Of a stretch of 64,000 bases of DNA, positions 8,867-18,146 are shown one piece after another. Position 1 is the stretch's first letter; the number at the start of each line of letters is the position of its first letter. The DNA is from Paenibacillus sp. yr247 (lineage in GTDB: Bacteria > Bacillota > Bacilli > Paenibacillales > NBRC-103111). The notes under the pieces are model-generated. The model worked only from the letters and a program-made list of their open reading frames with translations. It had not been told where the DNA came from and did not search any database. Position numbers and translations under genes: made by a program. The DNA is taken from positions 1 through 64,000 of the forward strand of contig NZ_FNIF01000017.1 of assembly GCF_900103825.1 (NCBI RefSeq). Direction: 5' to 3'.

Positions 8867-9724
8867 TTATTCCTTAACCGCTCCGAGTGTCGCTCCCTGA
8901 ACAAAGTATTTTTGTATAAACGGATACACGAGCAGAATAGGCAGTGTGACAAAAATAATCGTAGCAGCTTGCAGAGTTTGCGAATTATAGGCCATCGCAT
9001 TCAAGTTAGCGGATAAATCCGTGTTCACCATCGTTTCCCGTAACTTCAGCTGCAGCGGGTACAACTTCGGGTTGCGAATAAATAAAATAGCGTGGAAAAA
9101 CATATTCCAATATGTGACCGCGTAGAACAGCCCCATCGTAGCCAAGGCCGGTTTGGAAAGCGGAATAACCATTCTGAATAAAATCCCGTAATCCGTACAG
9201 CCGTCAATTCGTGCGGATTCTTCCAGCTCAAACGGCAGCTGCTGAAAAAATGTGCGCAGAATGATCAGATTGAACGCGCTGATCGTGGACGGAATGATCA
9301 ACACCCAAATGCTGTCGAGAAGTCCGAGCGATTTGATTGTCAAGAAATAAGGAATCATCGGCGCCTGGAAAATCATCGTAAATACAATCCCGAACATTAT
9401 CTTATTACGTATACGGAAGTCTTTTCGCGCCAGCGGGTAAGCCAGTAACGATGTAAACAGCAGGCTAAGCAGCGTACCGACCACGGTTATAAATAGATTG
9501 ACACTCAGAGAACGCCACAGATCGGCTTTTGCTACAATATACTTCCAGGCTGAAGATGTTAACTCAACCGGTAAAAATTGCACTTGATGGGCATCTACCG
9601 CTGCCGGATCGCTCATAGAAATGGCGAACACATGAATAATAGGCAAAATCATCGTAACGGACAACAGTATCAGAACCACATAGTTAACCATGCGAAAGCA
9701 GGTTTCTCCCAGACTTGATTTCAT
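8867..9724 (-). CDS. Carbohydrate ABC transporter permease (LplC/YtcP type)
   Basis: Inner membrane subunit of a CUT1 sugar ABC importer, about 285 residues with six membrane spans. The EAA loop that docks the ATPase is visible as ELEESARIDGCTDYGILFRM followed by IPLSKPALAT. The C-terminus FVQGATLGAVKE is typical of the LplC branch in Paenibacillus. The start at 9724 gives a 1-bp gap to the other permease and has AGGGG upstream; an open frame reaching back to 9865 overlaps that gene and is not the real start. As in most such loci, no ATPase gene is present; a shared MsmX-type ATPase is expected elsewhere. Confidence 0.9.
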   Translation of the reverse strand: MKSSLGETCFRMVNYVVLILLSVTMILPIIHVFAISMSDPAAVDAHQVQFLPVELTSSAWKYIVAKADLWRSLSVNLFITVVGTLLSLLFTSLLAYPLARKDFRIRNKIMFGIVFTMIFQAPMIPYFLTIKSLGLLDSIWVLIIPSTISAFNLIILRTFFQQLPFELEESARIDGCTDYGILFRMVIPLSKPALATMGLFYAVTYWNMFFHAILFIRNPKLYPLQLKLRETMVNTDLSANLNAMAYNSQTLQAATIIFVTLPILLVYPFIQKYFVQGATLGAVKE

Positions 9725-9725
9725 A

Positions 9726-10676
9726 TTAGAACAACCCCTGTTGTGTTGTTTTTTTGGAAATATAATTACAGCCGTACAGCAGAATGAAACCGATAATCGA
9801 TTTGAACAACCCAACCGCCGTAGTAAAGCTATACTGCCCTTCCAATATTCCCGTTCGGTATACATATGTATCGATAATATCCCCTACAGCTGTGGTGGAC
9901 GGCGTCAGAAGCACATAAATGTGATCGAACCCAAGCTCAAGGAAATTCCCTATTTTCAGCAGCAATAGAATAATGATGGTTGGCAGCAGCGATGGCAGTG
10001 TGATATACCATATTTGTAAAAACCGGTTGGCCCCGTCGACTTTGGCCGCTTCATATAGACTCGGATTGATTCCGGCGATGGCCGCCAAATAAATAATCGC
10101 TCCCCAACCAAGCTCCTTCCACACTGAAGAAAGTACGACAATCGTACGAAAAAAGGTTTCCCGCTGCATATACAGTACAGGCTCTGCTCCGAACCAAGTC
10201 CGCAGTGTATTAACGAATCCACCCAAAGACAGCAATTCAAATATAATCCCGCCGACAATAACCCATGACAAAAAGTGAGGCAAATAAAAGAAGGTCTGGA
10301 TCGTCTTTTTCAGAAACATCGCCCTGACCTCATTCAAAAGAATCGCAAGAATTATCGGTGCGGGGAATCCGAACACGAGCTGGTACGTACCAAGCAGCAG
10401 TGTGTTTTTAAGTACAAGTACAAAATCAGGGTACGCAAACATAAATTCAAAATGCTTTAGGCCGACCCACGGGCTTTTTAATATTCCGTTCAAAATTTGA
10501 AAATCCTGAAAAGCGATAACCGATCCGAGTAGTGGAACATATTTGAATAATATAAAATAAAGAACTCCGGGTAATGCCATCGTATACAACATCCATTGAG
10601 ACCGTAATGTACGAAATGCTTTCCGGGATACGGTGCTTTGACGGTCTGCTTTTAATTCCACATAATTCTCGTACAT
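9726..10676 (-). CDS. Carbohydrate ABC transporter permease (LplB type)
   Basis: Second permease of the CUT1 importer, 316 residues. After a cytoplasmic N-terminus there are six membrane spans. The N-terminal signature YTMALPGVLYFILFKYVPLL is followed by IAFQDFQ, both hallmarks of the LplB branch. The EAA loop reads SLYEAAKVDGANRFLQIWYI. It precedes the LplC-type gene by 1 bp and follows the solute-binding protein gene. A GC-rich hairpin in the 82-bp gap after the binding-protein gene may set their expression ratio. Confidence 0.9.
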   Translation of the reverse strand: MYENYVELKADRQSTVSRKAFRTLRSQWMLYTMALPGVLYFILFKYVPLLGSVIAFQDFQILNGILKSPWVGLKHFEFMFAYPDFVLVLKNTLLLGTYQLVFGFPAPIILAILLNEVRAMFLKKTIQTFFYLPHFLSWVIVGGIIFELLSLGGFVNTLRTWFGAEPVLYMQRETFFRTIVVLSSVWKELGWGAIIYLAAIAGINPSLYEAAKVDGANRFLQIWYITLPSLLPTIIILLLLKIGNFLELGFDHIYVLLTPSTTAVGDIIDTYVYRTGILEGQYSFTTAVGLFKSIIGFILLYGCNYISKKTTQQGLF

Positions 10677-10758
10677 GCTGCTTCCTCCACATCCTCTAAT
10701 CTCTTATCTTTAAAGGAAGGAGGGCCCCCCTGCCGGAGACCGCTCCTGCTGCTATACA
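10677..10758 (-). promoter_or_regulatory. GC-rich hairpin between binding protein and permease genes
   Basis: On the minus strand GGAGCGGTCTCC followed by GCAGGGGGGCCCTCC can fold into stable stems without a T-run. Such hairpins after binding-protein genes often protect the upstream message or reduce read-through. Function is inferred. Confidence 0.3.
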
Positions 10759-12324
10759 TTATTTTTTGGAGACTTTTTGGTACCATTCATTGGCTCGTTT
10801 GGTTACTTGAGCCCCACCGGATTCATTCCATTTTTTAACAAACTCATCAAACTTTTCAATCGGCCATTCACCGATAATGATATTGGTCATGTATTGCTGA
10901 TACAATTTGTGGGTTTTGATATCTGCGAAGCCGTCGTAAACGCTGATCGGCATACCGTCACCAGCAATGACCTTGCTTGTTTTGTTGATGCGGTCGTACA
11001 TCTCGATCATCTCTTTATAGCGGTTCGGATATTTAATCGTAAGTTCCGCTACCTTAGAGTTGTAATCAAATGTGCTGACCGAAGCAGAAAAAATCGTTTT
11101 GCGCTGCGTCCAGTTTTCCGTGGTGTCCTTGTCCGGTAAATATTTCTTTTTCCCGTTGTCCATCACAAAGCTGTCGTTTTCAAGTCCGTACAAGTTAAAA
11201 TCCATACCCTCCGGTGTATAATAATAGTCCAGATATTTCAATACTGAAGCTGCTTTAGCTTCCGCTTTTTTGGGTATGACCCATTCTACAAACCCGAATC
11301 TTTTTAGGGAATAAAAGCCGTTATATCCGTTCACCTTCGGAACAGGCACCATCGTAAAATCCGCGTTCGGATTTTTTTTTCTTAACCCCTCATAGCCGCC
11401 GACCGTTATCGTACTGTCCGCGATATGAAAGAAAGCTCCTACCGTATCGTTCAGGATTTTACCTGTCCAGACCTCTTGTTTATTGAGGAAAGTTTCGTTA
11501 TCCAATAGCTTTTCTTTGTACAGGTCTCTTGCGAACTTGATCGCTTCCTTCATGTTCGGCTGTATCCCGGAATACTGGAGCTTTCCGTCTATCAAATCCC
11601 ACTCGGGATAACCTTCCCACATTGCAACTCCATACATCGCGAAAATATAATCGAACCATCTGCCCTGCTCGCGTCCACTCGTCGGAATTTCGTCCTTTTT
11701 ACCGTTGCCGTTCGGGTCTTTATCCCTGAAAGCCCGAAGCATTTCCACTAATTGCTCCTGTGTTTCAGGCAGACCCAGTCCGACGTTTTTCAACCAGTCT
11801 GTACGTATAATCAATCCTCGATTATTTGTATTTTGCAAGGAAGGAATGTAATAAATCTTGCCGTCCGGGGAGGTAGAACGAACGATATCCCAGATCTCCT
11901 TGGGGAAGTACTTCCACAGGTTCGGCGCATATTTAGGCAGCAAATCATCGAGTGCGAGCGCTCCTCCCTGAGTGATAAGCGTTTGCTCGACACCGTTCAC
12001 CGGCCTGATAATGTCCGGAAGATCACCGGATGCAATCATTGTCTGCAGCTTTTGGGCATAATCCGCTCCGCCGCCCCAAGGCGCGGTTTCATAGACAGGC
12101 TCGATACCCAGCTGCTTGATAAAATACTGCGTGTATTTATTGTTACTGTCAGGCATAGGAGGATCAATCGGCCCTCTGAAAATTCGTATTTTTTCCACTT
12201 GTTTTGTGCCGCCATCGACCTTTTGCGGTGCGGGAGCGGCACTGCTGCAGCCCATGAACAATGATGCCGCAACTGCTAACACTGTTCCAGAACGTCCCCA
12301 ATTTCTCCAACGTGATCGCTTCAT
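10759..12324 (-). CDS. Extracellular solute-binding lipoprotein (LplA type)
   Basis: Sugar-binding component of the ABC importer, 521 residues, anchored outside the membrane. The signal peptide ends in the lipobox LFMGC with lipidated C26. The mature chain has a calcium-like loop in FRDKDPNGNGKKDEIPTSG, typical of this binding-protein branch in Paenibacillus, and large-family motifs such as WDIVRSTSPDGKIYYIP. It is the first gene of the operon. Candidate ligands are an amino sugar oligomer or a modified glycan because nagA and nagB are downstream. Confidence 0.92.
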   Translation of the reverse strand: MKRSRWRNWGRSGTVLAVAASLFMGCSSAAPAPQKVDGGTKQVEKIRIFRGPIDPPMPDSNNKYTQYFIKQLGIEPVYETAPWGGGADYAQKLQTMIASGDLPDIIRPVNGVEQTLITQGGALALDDLLPKYAPNLWKYFPKEIWDIVRSTSPDGKIYYIPSLQNTNNRGLIIRTDWLKNVGLGLPETQEQLVEMLRAFRDKDPNGNGKKDEIPTSGREQGRWFDYIFAMYGVAMWEGYPEWDLIDGKLQYSGIQPNMKEAIKFARDLYKEKLLDNETFLNKQEVWTGKILNDTVGAFFHIADSTITVGGYEGLRKKNPNADFTMVPVPKVNGYNGFYSLKRFGFVEWVIPKKAEAKAASVLKYLDYYYTPEGMDFNLYGLENDSFVMDNGKKKYLPDKDTTENWTQRKTIFSASVSTFDYNSKVAELTIKYPNRYKEMIEMYDRINKTSKVIAGDGMPISVYDGFADIKTHKLYQQYMTNIIIGEWPIEKFDEFVKKWNESGGAQVTKRANEWYQKVSKK

Positions 12325-12364
12325 ACTCGAACCCCTTTTCTGTTCATTTACTCATTACCCATGT

Positions 12365-12394
12365 ATCATAAGTTTAGTAGAATGGTGCAATCAA
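12365..12394 (-). promoter_or_regulatory. Candidate sigma-A promoter of the transporter operon
   Basis: On the minus strand TTGATT (from 12394) and TATGAT (12370-12365) are separated by 18 bp. This places the start of transcription about 30-40 bp before the binding-protein gene. Seen by eye only. Confidence 0.45.
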
Positions 12395-12541
12395 TAGCTG
12401 AATACGCCTAATGGTATGCTAATTGATTAAATCGGCCCCCGATTATTGTTTCTGCATATACGCTGGTGGAATGGACGATTGCCCGTAGGCAGCATGACGG
12501 CTGTATTTTTAATTAAGAATACTATACTATTACTATAGTTT

Positions 12542-12574
12542 TATGTAACTATAGGTTTATATGTAACTATAGGT
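12542..12574 (+). promoter_or_regulatory. Direct repeat upstream of the AraC-type regulator
   Basis: The 15-bp sequence TATGTAACTATAGGT occurs twice, at 12542-12556 and 12560-12574, with an 18-bp period. Tandem repeats of this kind in front of an AraC-family gene are typical operator half-sites, so autoregulation or control of the divergent operon is plausible. Confidence 0.45.
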
Positions 12575-12604
12575 GGATTGTGGCATCCAGAAAGGCGGAA
12601 TCCT

Positions 12605-14902
12605 ATGTTGAAGTCTATCAGAAAATGGTATAACTACTTTTATTCCAACCGAAACTCGAGACTAATCCTTCTGGTGACGATGAGCATGTTCATTATTATT
12701 ACAACGGCAGGTTATACCTTATATGTTAGCAGCAAGTCCGTACTACAGGGTGAAGTCAGCGAGCCGCAGATCCACCTGCTCCGTATGGGGATGGATGCCG
12801 TCAATAACTCCGTAAACACGGCCGATCAAATCGGCGTCAATATTTTATTATCAAACCTGACGTATCAGTTTCTGAATCCGGCTTACGAAATGCAGCAAAC
12901 GGAAATTGCGCACCTGGTAGAGTACCTGGACAATCTAGCTGTGTCCCCGGCAGTTGAAGGAGTAATGATCTATGATAATGTGCGTCAAAGAATTGTCGGC
13001 AGCACTCCCTATGGATTCAGCTCCCGGTTGTCCAATTTCTTCGATACCGACTGGCAAAACTATGTTGCCGATTTGAATCCTAAACATTTCACCATCGTCA
13101 ACCGGACTAAGAGCAGCCAATTCGGCTCTGAGCAAAAAGTAGAAACCATTACCCTCTTCAGGCCGGTGGTACGAGAGAATACCCTAGCCGGCGTAATTAT
13201 GGTCAACATGAATAAGAAAAAGCTTTTCAATAAAATATTTGAAAATTATACGTCACAAACCGACGCATCCCGATTTGTAATCGACGACAGCAATCATATA
13301 ATATATGAGACCAACAACCGAGTTCTATCACAGGAGCAGATCGCCTCCGTTCTTTCGCAAAATAACAATATGTATTTCGATTTTTCCGACGGCAAGGAAA
13401 ACTATTTGATCTCCCAAGTGTCTTCGGATATAACCGGATGGAAATTTGTTTCGATCATTACCCAGCAGCGGTTATTGCAGAAGGTCATCACGATCCGGAA
13501 CGCGGTATTCGGATTATCGATCATATCGATTATTGCGGGAGTTATCGGCATCATCATTACTCACCATATAACATTTAAACCGGTTCGCAGAATCAGGCAT
13601 TTGCTGTTGGCAGGTCAACCCCATCCCAAGAATATGGAAAACCGTGATCTGGAGGACTATTTGTTGAAGCTGACTACGGATTTAGCCGATGTGTCCAGTC
13701 TCGTCCAGCACAATCGCAGCGAGCTGCATGCCAAATATATTCAAGATTTGATTGCCGGTCGAATGAGCTCCTGGGAAATGAAGGATCGTTGGCATCGTCA
13801 TTTTACAGATTGGACAGATCTTCCTCTATTCACCTTGCTCATATCCATCGATAAATATTACCAATGGGCCAGCTCCTACAACGAGGAAGACCAGAACCTG
13901 CTCTGGTTTTCCATTAAAAATGTATGTGAGGAATGGATGGGCCGCCATTGGAGATTTGCTTTCGTTGAACGTGACTTGAACTTGCTCTTAATCGTGCAAA
14001 AGACAGACGAGCGGCAGAATATCCAGCAATTGCGGGAGGACTTGTCCGGCTTAGTGCAAACCATTCAAAAGATGATACATATTGAAGTGTCAGCGGCAGT
14101 GAGCGAAGAATTTAGCGATTACGCACATTTGCGTAAAAGCTGTTTGCATGCGGAGCTTGCTCTGTCCTACCGGCTTTATACCGATTATTCTAACGTCATC
14201 CTATTCAGTGAACTGGAGGAACCTGCGGACAACAAATCGATCGACCCTTTATGGAAAAAAGATTTGCTGACCTGCCTGGAGGGGGGGAACGGGGAAATTG
14301 CCATCAAGCTGTTGGACGCATTAAAGCAGTTTATGAAGGACTCCTTCGTGTCTCCTGCCGAAGCGATCTATTTTTTTCAGCAATTGATGGACAGTCTCAT
14401 TTCCTATTTCGGCGATCACGGTCTTGCCAAGCCCGGTATCCTGCGAAGATATAACAGCTTTTGGTTCAATACGATGAATCTCGACGATATTATCCATTTC
14501 TTTATTCAGGTGTATCAGGAATCCTCACAGTTATCGGATCAACGCACGAACAGCCGGGAGTTTCTGATTGTCCAGCAAATGATTCATTATATGAAGCAGC
14601 ATCTTCATGAAAATATAGGTGTTCCTGAAATTGCCGACTCTGTCGGACTGAGTAAGTCTTCGGTCAACAACATATTCAAGCAAGAGATGAACCGGACCTT
14701 ATACGATTATTTGACTGAATTACGCATGCACGAGGTAGAGGCACAATTGGCAGGGACAGATATGAAAATAGCCGACATCGCCTTAAAGGTAGGTTACCAA
14801 AACGAGAATAGTCTGATACGCGCCTTCAGGAAGCATAGAAGTATCACACCGGGGCAATTCAGGGAAATGTGCAGGAATAAAAATGAAGACAGTGGCCACT
14901 AA
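12605..14902 (+). CDS. Membrane-bound AraC-family transcriptional regulator
   Basis: A one-component sensor-regulator of about 765 residues. It begins with a membrane span (LILLVTMSMFIIITTAGYTL), has an extracellular Cache-like domain, and a second span near residues 300-330 (FGLSIISIIAGVIGIIITHH). A cytoplasmic region follows, and a C-terminal AraC DNA-binding domain with two HTH units (IGVPEIADSVGLSKSSVN and IADIALKVGYQNENS, ending ITPGQFRE). The start at 12605 follows AAAGGCGG. It is divergent from the transporter operon and most likely activates it in response to an extracellular or transported sugar, as such pairs do in Paenibacillus. Confidence 0.9.
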   Translation: MLKSIRKWYNYFYSNRNSRLILLVTMSMFIIITTAGYTLYVSSKSVLQGEVSEPQIHLLRMGMDAVNNSVNTADQIGVNILLSNLTYQFLNPAYEMQQTEIAHLVEYLDNLAVSPAVEGVMIYDNVRQRIVGSTPYGFSSRLSNFFDTDWQNYVADLNPKHFTIVNRTKSSQFGSEQKVETITLFRPVVRENTLAGVIMVNMNKKKLFNKIFENYTSQTDASRFVIDDSNHIIYETNNRVLSQEQIASVLSQNNNMYFDFSDGKENYLISQVSSDITGWKFVSIITQQRLLQKVITIRNAVFGLSIISIIAGVIGIIITHHITFKPVRRIRHLLLAGQPHPKNMENRDLEDYLLKLTTDLADVSSLVQHNRSELHAKYIQDLIAGRMSSWEMKDRWHRHFTDWTDLPLFTLLISIDKYYQWASSYNEEDQNLLWFSIKNVCEEWMGRHWRFAFVERDLNLLLIVQKTDERQNIQQLREDLSGLVQTIQKMIHIEVSAAVSEEFSDYAHLRKSCLHAELALSYRLYTDYSNVILFSELEEPADNKSIDPLWKKDLLTCLEGGNGEIAIKLLDALKQFMKDSFVSPAEAIYFFQQLMDSLISYFGDHGLAKPGILRRYNSFWFNTMNLDDIIHFFIQVYQESSQLSDQRTNSREFLIVQQMIHYMKQHLHENIGVPEIADSVGLSKSSVNNIFKQEMNRTLYDYLTELRMHEVEAQLAGTDMKIADIALKVGYQNENSLIRAFRKHRSITPGQFREMCRNKNEDSGH

Positions 14903-14921
14903 TGGCTACCGTCTTTTTTTG
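14886..14921 (+). terminator. Terminator of the AraC-type gene
   Basis: AAGACAGTGGCCA pairs imperfectly with TGGCTACCGTCTT and is followed by TTTTTTT. It overlaps the stop codon region of the regulator gene. Confidence 0.75.
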
Positions 14922-15093
14922 TTAATTAAAATTAAACCGACCTTGTTTGCCTCCACATCTGTTTTTTTAATTAAATGATATCCAATGTCTAAAAAACTAT
15001 TAAACTACCAATAATGATTACTAATAAAATTAGTGTGGTAAGAAGACATATTAGAGTTTTTTCAAAAAGTATTTTATTGGGAGGAGATAAGTA

Positions 15094-15228
15094 GTGGACA
15101 AGCTAAAATCATTTCGTGAGGTAGTGCGGGAAAATAAGGAGAAAAGAAAAAAGGATAGGAAAGAGTTGCGGAAAGCTATGTCTTCGTACCTTGAAACAGT
15201 GGAGAAATACAAGAGCCGCAAGAATTAG
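15094..15228 (+). CDS. Small basic coiled protein (44 aa)
   Basis: A GTG-started gene with an excellent ribosome site (GGGAGGAGATAA). The 44 residues are very rich in Lys, Arg and Glu: a helical stretch built around ENKEKRKKDRKELRK. The family is not recognised. Its pattern (F-R-E-x-R-x-N-x-K-R-K-K-x-R) resembles the C-terminal half of the convergent 66-residue gene, suggesting the two are related. Its TAG stop overlaps the stop of that gene inside a terminator hairpin. Confidence 0.6.
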   Translation: MDKLKSFREVVRENKEKRKKDRKELRKAMSSYLETVEKYKSRKN

Positions 15229-15241
15229 TCTTGCGGCTCTT
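15211..15241. terminator. Bidirectional terminator shared by two convergent small genes
   Basis: AAGAGCCGCAAGA (15211-15223) and TCTTGCGGCTCTT (15229-15241) are perfect 13-bp arms with a 5-nt loop. The loop contains the overlapping stop codons of both genes. T-runs are short, so it could also protect the RNA ends. Confidence 0.6.
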
Positions 15242-15425
15242 TACCATTAAGGATATTATTTACCTCTTGCCGATAACTTGAGACATTCCGATATATATCC
15301 TGACGTCGTTTCTTTCTTTCATTTTTGCGATACTCGAATAACTGTTTCATTGTTATTGTATTCTCGGAAGTAGCAGAAACTTCTTTAGCTGCAGCAAGTA
15401 ACTCTTGTTCGATAAATGTTTTCAT
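15225..15425 (-). CDS. Small basic protein (66 aa)
   Basis: A 66-residue minus-strand gene starting 12 bp after the stop of the membrane-protein gene, so probably in one operon with it. The C-terminal half (LFEYRKNERKKRRQDIYRN) is strongly basic and helical and resembles the 44-residue protein encoded convergently. No known family is recognised. Confidence 0.6.
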   Translation of the reverse strand: MKTFIEQELLAAAKEVSATSENTITMKQLFEYRKNERKKRRQDIYRNVSSYRQEVNNILNGKEPQD

Positions 15426-15437
15426 TGGAAATCACCT

Positions 15438-16520
15438 CTATAAGTTTGATAGGGACATTGCAGTTTCATTCCGCTTCGCAATAATTTTACAATGTGACTC
15501 TATCAGGTTGTACATATTTGCTGTTTTGAGAGGTACCTTACTATTCCCTATTATACAATTTTCCAGAAATGCTGACAATGCATTATTGTCCCCACTTGCA
15601 GGATAATAAGTCACTATCCAATGAACCCCCTCTGAAATAATAACTTTGTAAGAGAAGGCATCCTCATTTTCATAATAACAGGCATCACCTAGTTTAAAAC
15701 ATTTCACAAAGTTTTCGGACTCGAAACGAGAATCGTTGGCTTGAAAACCGGACTCAAACATTTTACGAGGATAATGCTGATATTTCAGAGTGAATATATC
15801 GTTTTCAATTTCGTAAACACAGTAATCCGCGTTGATTATATATAAATGTTCGTAAGATAGCTTCTGATTCCCAGTGTGCACAAAATTATCATTCAAACGT
15901 ACTAAGATGTCATTAATCATCTCTAAATTAGCCTCATATTCTTCGATTTGTTCATCTGCCCCATCAAGCTGGTCTGCAAATTTTGCAATCGTTTCGTCGC
16001 TTTTTTTTATTATTTCTTGTATTGCTCTCTCGTTACTATTCCGAAGCATCCAACTATTTATAGATTCAATAGAAAAGTTTTTATCTAAAAAAGGATCTAC
16101 GAGTGCAAACTCATTAGGACGCCATCTACGAAAAGCATCTATGTGAAATAACTCTTCGTTTTTCCAATTTGGCATTTGAAGAAAACTATAAATTATTGTA
16201 AATATGTACCAGAGAAATAAACCTCCTATCATTAGTTGCCACCATTCATAATGACCAACCCGGCTTTTTATGCTATCGAAAGTTGATAAATAAGGGGTTC
16301 CAACTAAAAGAGGAAAAGCGAATGCTTGAATTTTTGTAAAGTGCATCCCATATTTACCGAATGTGATAATTGTAAGTAGTTGGTCTAGTGGATAATAAAA
16401 AAACAATGGAACATACATCCGCTCGTTTCCAACCTTACGGTAATTTTTAGAAGTTGCATTCAACATAGGGTCAAGTGCTTCTTTTAGCTTAATTAAATCA
16501 GCATCGATATTGTTTAGCAA
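15438..16520 (-). CDS. Membrane protein with coiled coil, unknown function
   Basis: 360 residues. Two or three hydrophobic segments lie in the first 120 residues (including LMIGGLFLWYIFTIIYSFL). A polar helical stretch follows, probably a coiled coil (FADQLDGADEQIEEYEANLEMINDIL is part of it). The C-terminal domain is soluble and Tyr-rich with motifs such as YIINADYCVYEIENDIF and GVHWIVTYYPASGD, reminiscent of a sensor fold, but I do not recognise it. The coding sequence is AT-rich compared with the core genes further right, as expected for acquired DNA. It precedes the 66-residue basic gene. Confidence 0.65.
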   Translation of the reverse strand: MLNNIDADLIKLKEALDPMLNATSKNYRKVGNERMYVPLFFYYPLDQLLTIITFGKYGMHFTKIQAFAFPLLVGTPYLSTFDSIKSRVGHYEWWQLMIGGLFLWYIFTIIYSFLQMPNWKNEELFHIDAFRRWRPNEFALVDPFLDKNFSIESINSWMLRNSNERAIQEIIKKSDETIAKFADQLDGADEQIEEYEANLEMINDILVRLNDNFVHTGNQKLSYEHLYIINADYCVYEIENDIFTLKYQHYPRKMFESGFQANDSRFESENFVKCFKLGDACYYENEDAFSYKVIISEGVHWIVTYYPASGDNNALSAFLENCIIGNSKVPLKTANMYNLIESHCKIIAKRNETAMSLSNL

Positions 16521-16628
16521 AAACTTTCACCTCTAATATGAGTAAAATTATCTACTAAATTATACCATGTACCCCATTGTATTCATAGAAACGTTTTCTT
16601 ATAAACATCTATTTATCGACATAAAAAA

Positions 16629-16662
16629 ACACCCTGAGAATCAATTTTGATATTCAAGATGT
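16629..16662 (-). terminator. Terminator after the DUF2357 copy
   Basis: On the minus strand ACATCTTGA pairs with TCAGGGTGT and is followed by TTTTTTTATG. It is placed to end the truncated DUF2357 gene to its right. Confidence 0.6.
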
Positions 16663-16714
16663 TGTAACTAGTTTCTTTGCTTGATATGTATTTACGTACT
16701 AGGATATCAAATGC

Positions 16715-17994
16715 CTACTCCAACCCAATCCCCAAAACCGCACTCCCCAAATCCAAATGCTCCCGATCCAGCGTCACCTTCACCTTACCCGCGCGCCGTT
16801 TCTCACGCCAATCTCTAAGCTCTTCTTCCGTCTCCAAACGCAGTTCAGAGACCTCCTTCGCCCTATTAAGCATATAATCCGTCGTATACAAAATCCGATA
16901 AATCCCATGCCCAGCAGGAACTATAGCTTTTTCTCTTTTGACCCACTCTTCCACCTCAAACACAACATAAAGCTCATCCGTCGCGCCTCTACTAGAGGGA
17001 ATAGCCGTTATCGCAGAGCGTGGAACAACCTTCCAATCTTTCACTCTTCCATACCACGAGATGCCCGCTTCTTCAGCACCGAACAAACGAATCGACTGAT
17101 ATAACGCGACGTACTCTAGTCTAGTCAGTACCTTATGATCCGTAATATTCCGCAAAGGCGTATGGTAAAATCCATGCTCCAACGCAGCCTCCAATTGAGG
17201 CCTCTTACTCAATGCCCCTACCAATACATTTTTCCCAGACAATTTATTACCATAATACTCCTTCGTCCCTCTCGGCCTCGTCGTCCGCTCATAGGCTTTC
17301 TCCGGACTATCCATGATGATCTCGTCCAGGAACTTCTCCATCAAGCTCGTCGAATTCGGCAAAAATGGAAAAGCCCCAATATTAATGATCTCCACACTTT
17401 TGTAAAACTTATGCTGCTGGAATCGCTCCTCATCATGATAAGGGAACAACACATACGCCCCAAACATGCTCCGCTCGTACTCTTTCCCCTGCCCCTCCGA
17501 ATACACAATCGCATCCCGATAGCGATGCATCGTATTAATATCATCCTCTTCCGGCCCCGGCATCCGGTACCTCTCGAAGTAAGGCGTACCCTCATAAGCA
17601 GGATTAATGCGATATTTAGCATCGAAAATGTATTTATACTCCGCCGCGGTGTCGTTCTTTTTCAAAGTCAGGACATTATCTGGTCGCTGAGACAGCGTTG
17701 GACTCCGATCCCCTTTGGGCAGCGTATTATAAAACAGCGTAAAAATCTCCCCGTTCAACGGGTTTTTATACACCATCTTAGCCTGCTGTGACTTATCCAG
17801 TGTAACGAACAGCCCACTCCGATTGATTTTGATAATATCTTGTTTGAGCAGCTCATACTTTTTGCTTAAAAGATGGTGAATCTTCAAGAAACACCAGTAT
17901 TCATAGAGCTGGGCCAAATCTTTCATCGATAATCGGAAAAGATCATTCTGAATCAACAAACCTTTTAACAGCATTAAATAATAACGGTATACCT
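16715..17994 (-). pseudogene. McrC-like DUF2357 gene, 5'-truncated copy 1
   Basis: The open frame encodes 419 residues that match, nearly residue for residue, the C-terminal half of the DUF2357 copy at 20909-23325. The nuclease core FDAKYRI (D-x-K of a PD-(D/E)XK fold) and the C-terminal DREHLDLGSAVLGIG are intact. Homology to the other copy stops abruptly at GGTATACCTC around 17985-17994, so the N-terminal third to half is missing and the frame opens inside the gene. DUF2357 proteins are the nuclease partner of McrB-like GTPases or ATPases in modification-dependent restriction. Without an N-terminus and partner this copy is probably inactive. Confidence 0.8.
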
Positions 17995-18016
17995 CGAAAA
18001 AAATTGAGAATCCTAC

Positions 18017-18146
18017 TTACGCATATCGGCGCATCGCTGCTTCCAAATCGTCAAACTTGTCAATGACCACGAGTTTCTTCAATGTAGCGTTTGCCGGCAT
18101 CGCCTTCGTGGATTCAAGTCCTAAGCAGAAGCGTTTAAAATAATAG
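18017..18146 (-). pseudogene. Unrecognised gene 3' fragment
   Basis: A minus-strand frame ending at a TAA (18017-18019) encodes about 40 residues with LKKLVVIDKFDDLEAAMRRYA at the C-terminus. It has no start of its own and lies between two broken genes. The parent family is not recognised. Confidence 0.3.
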
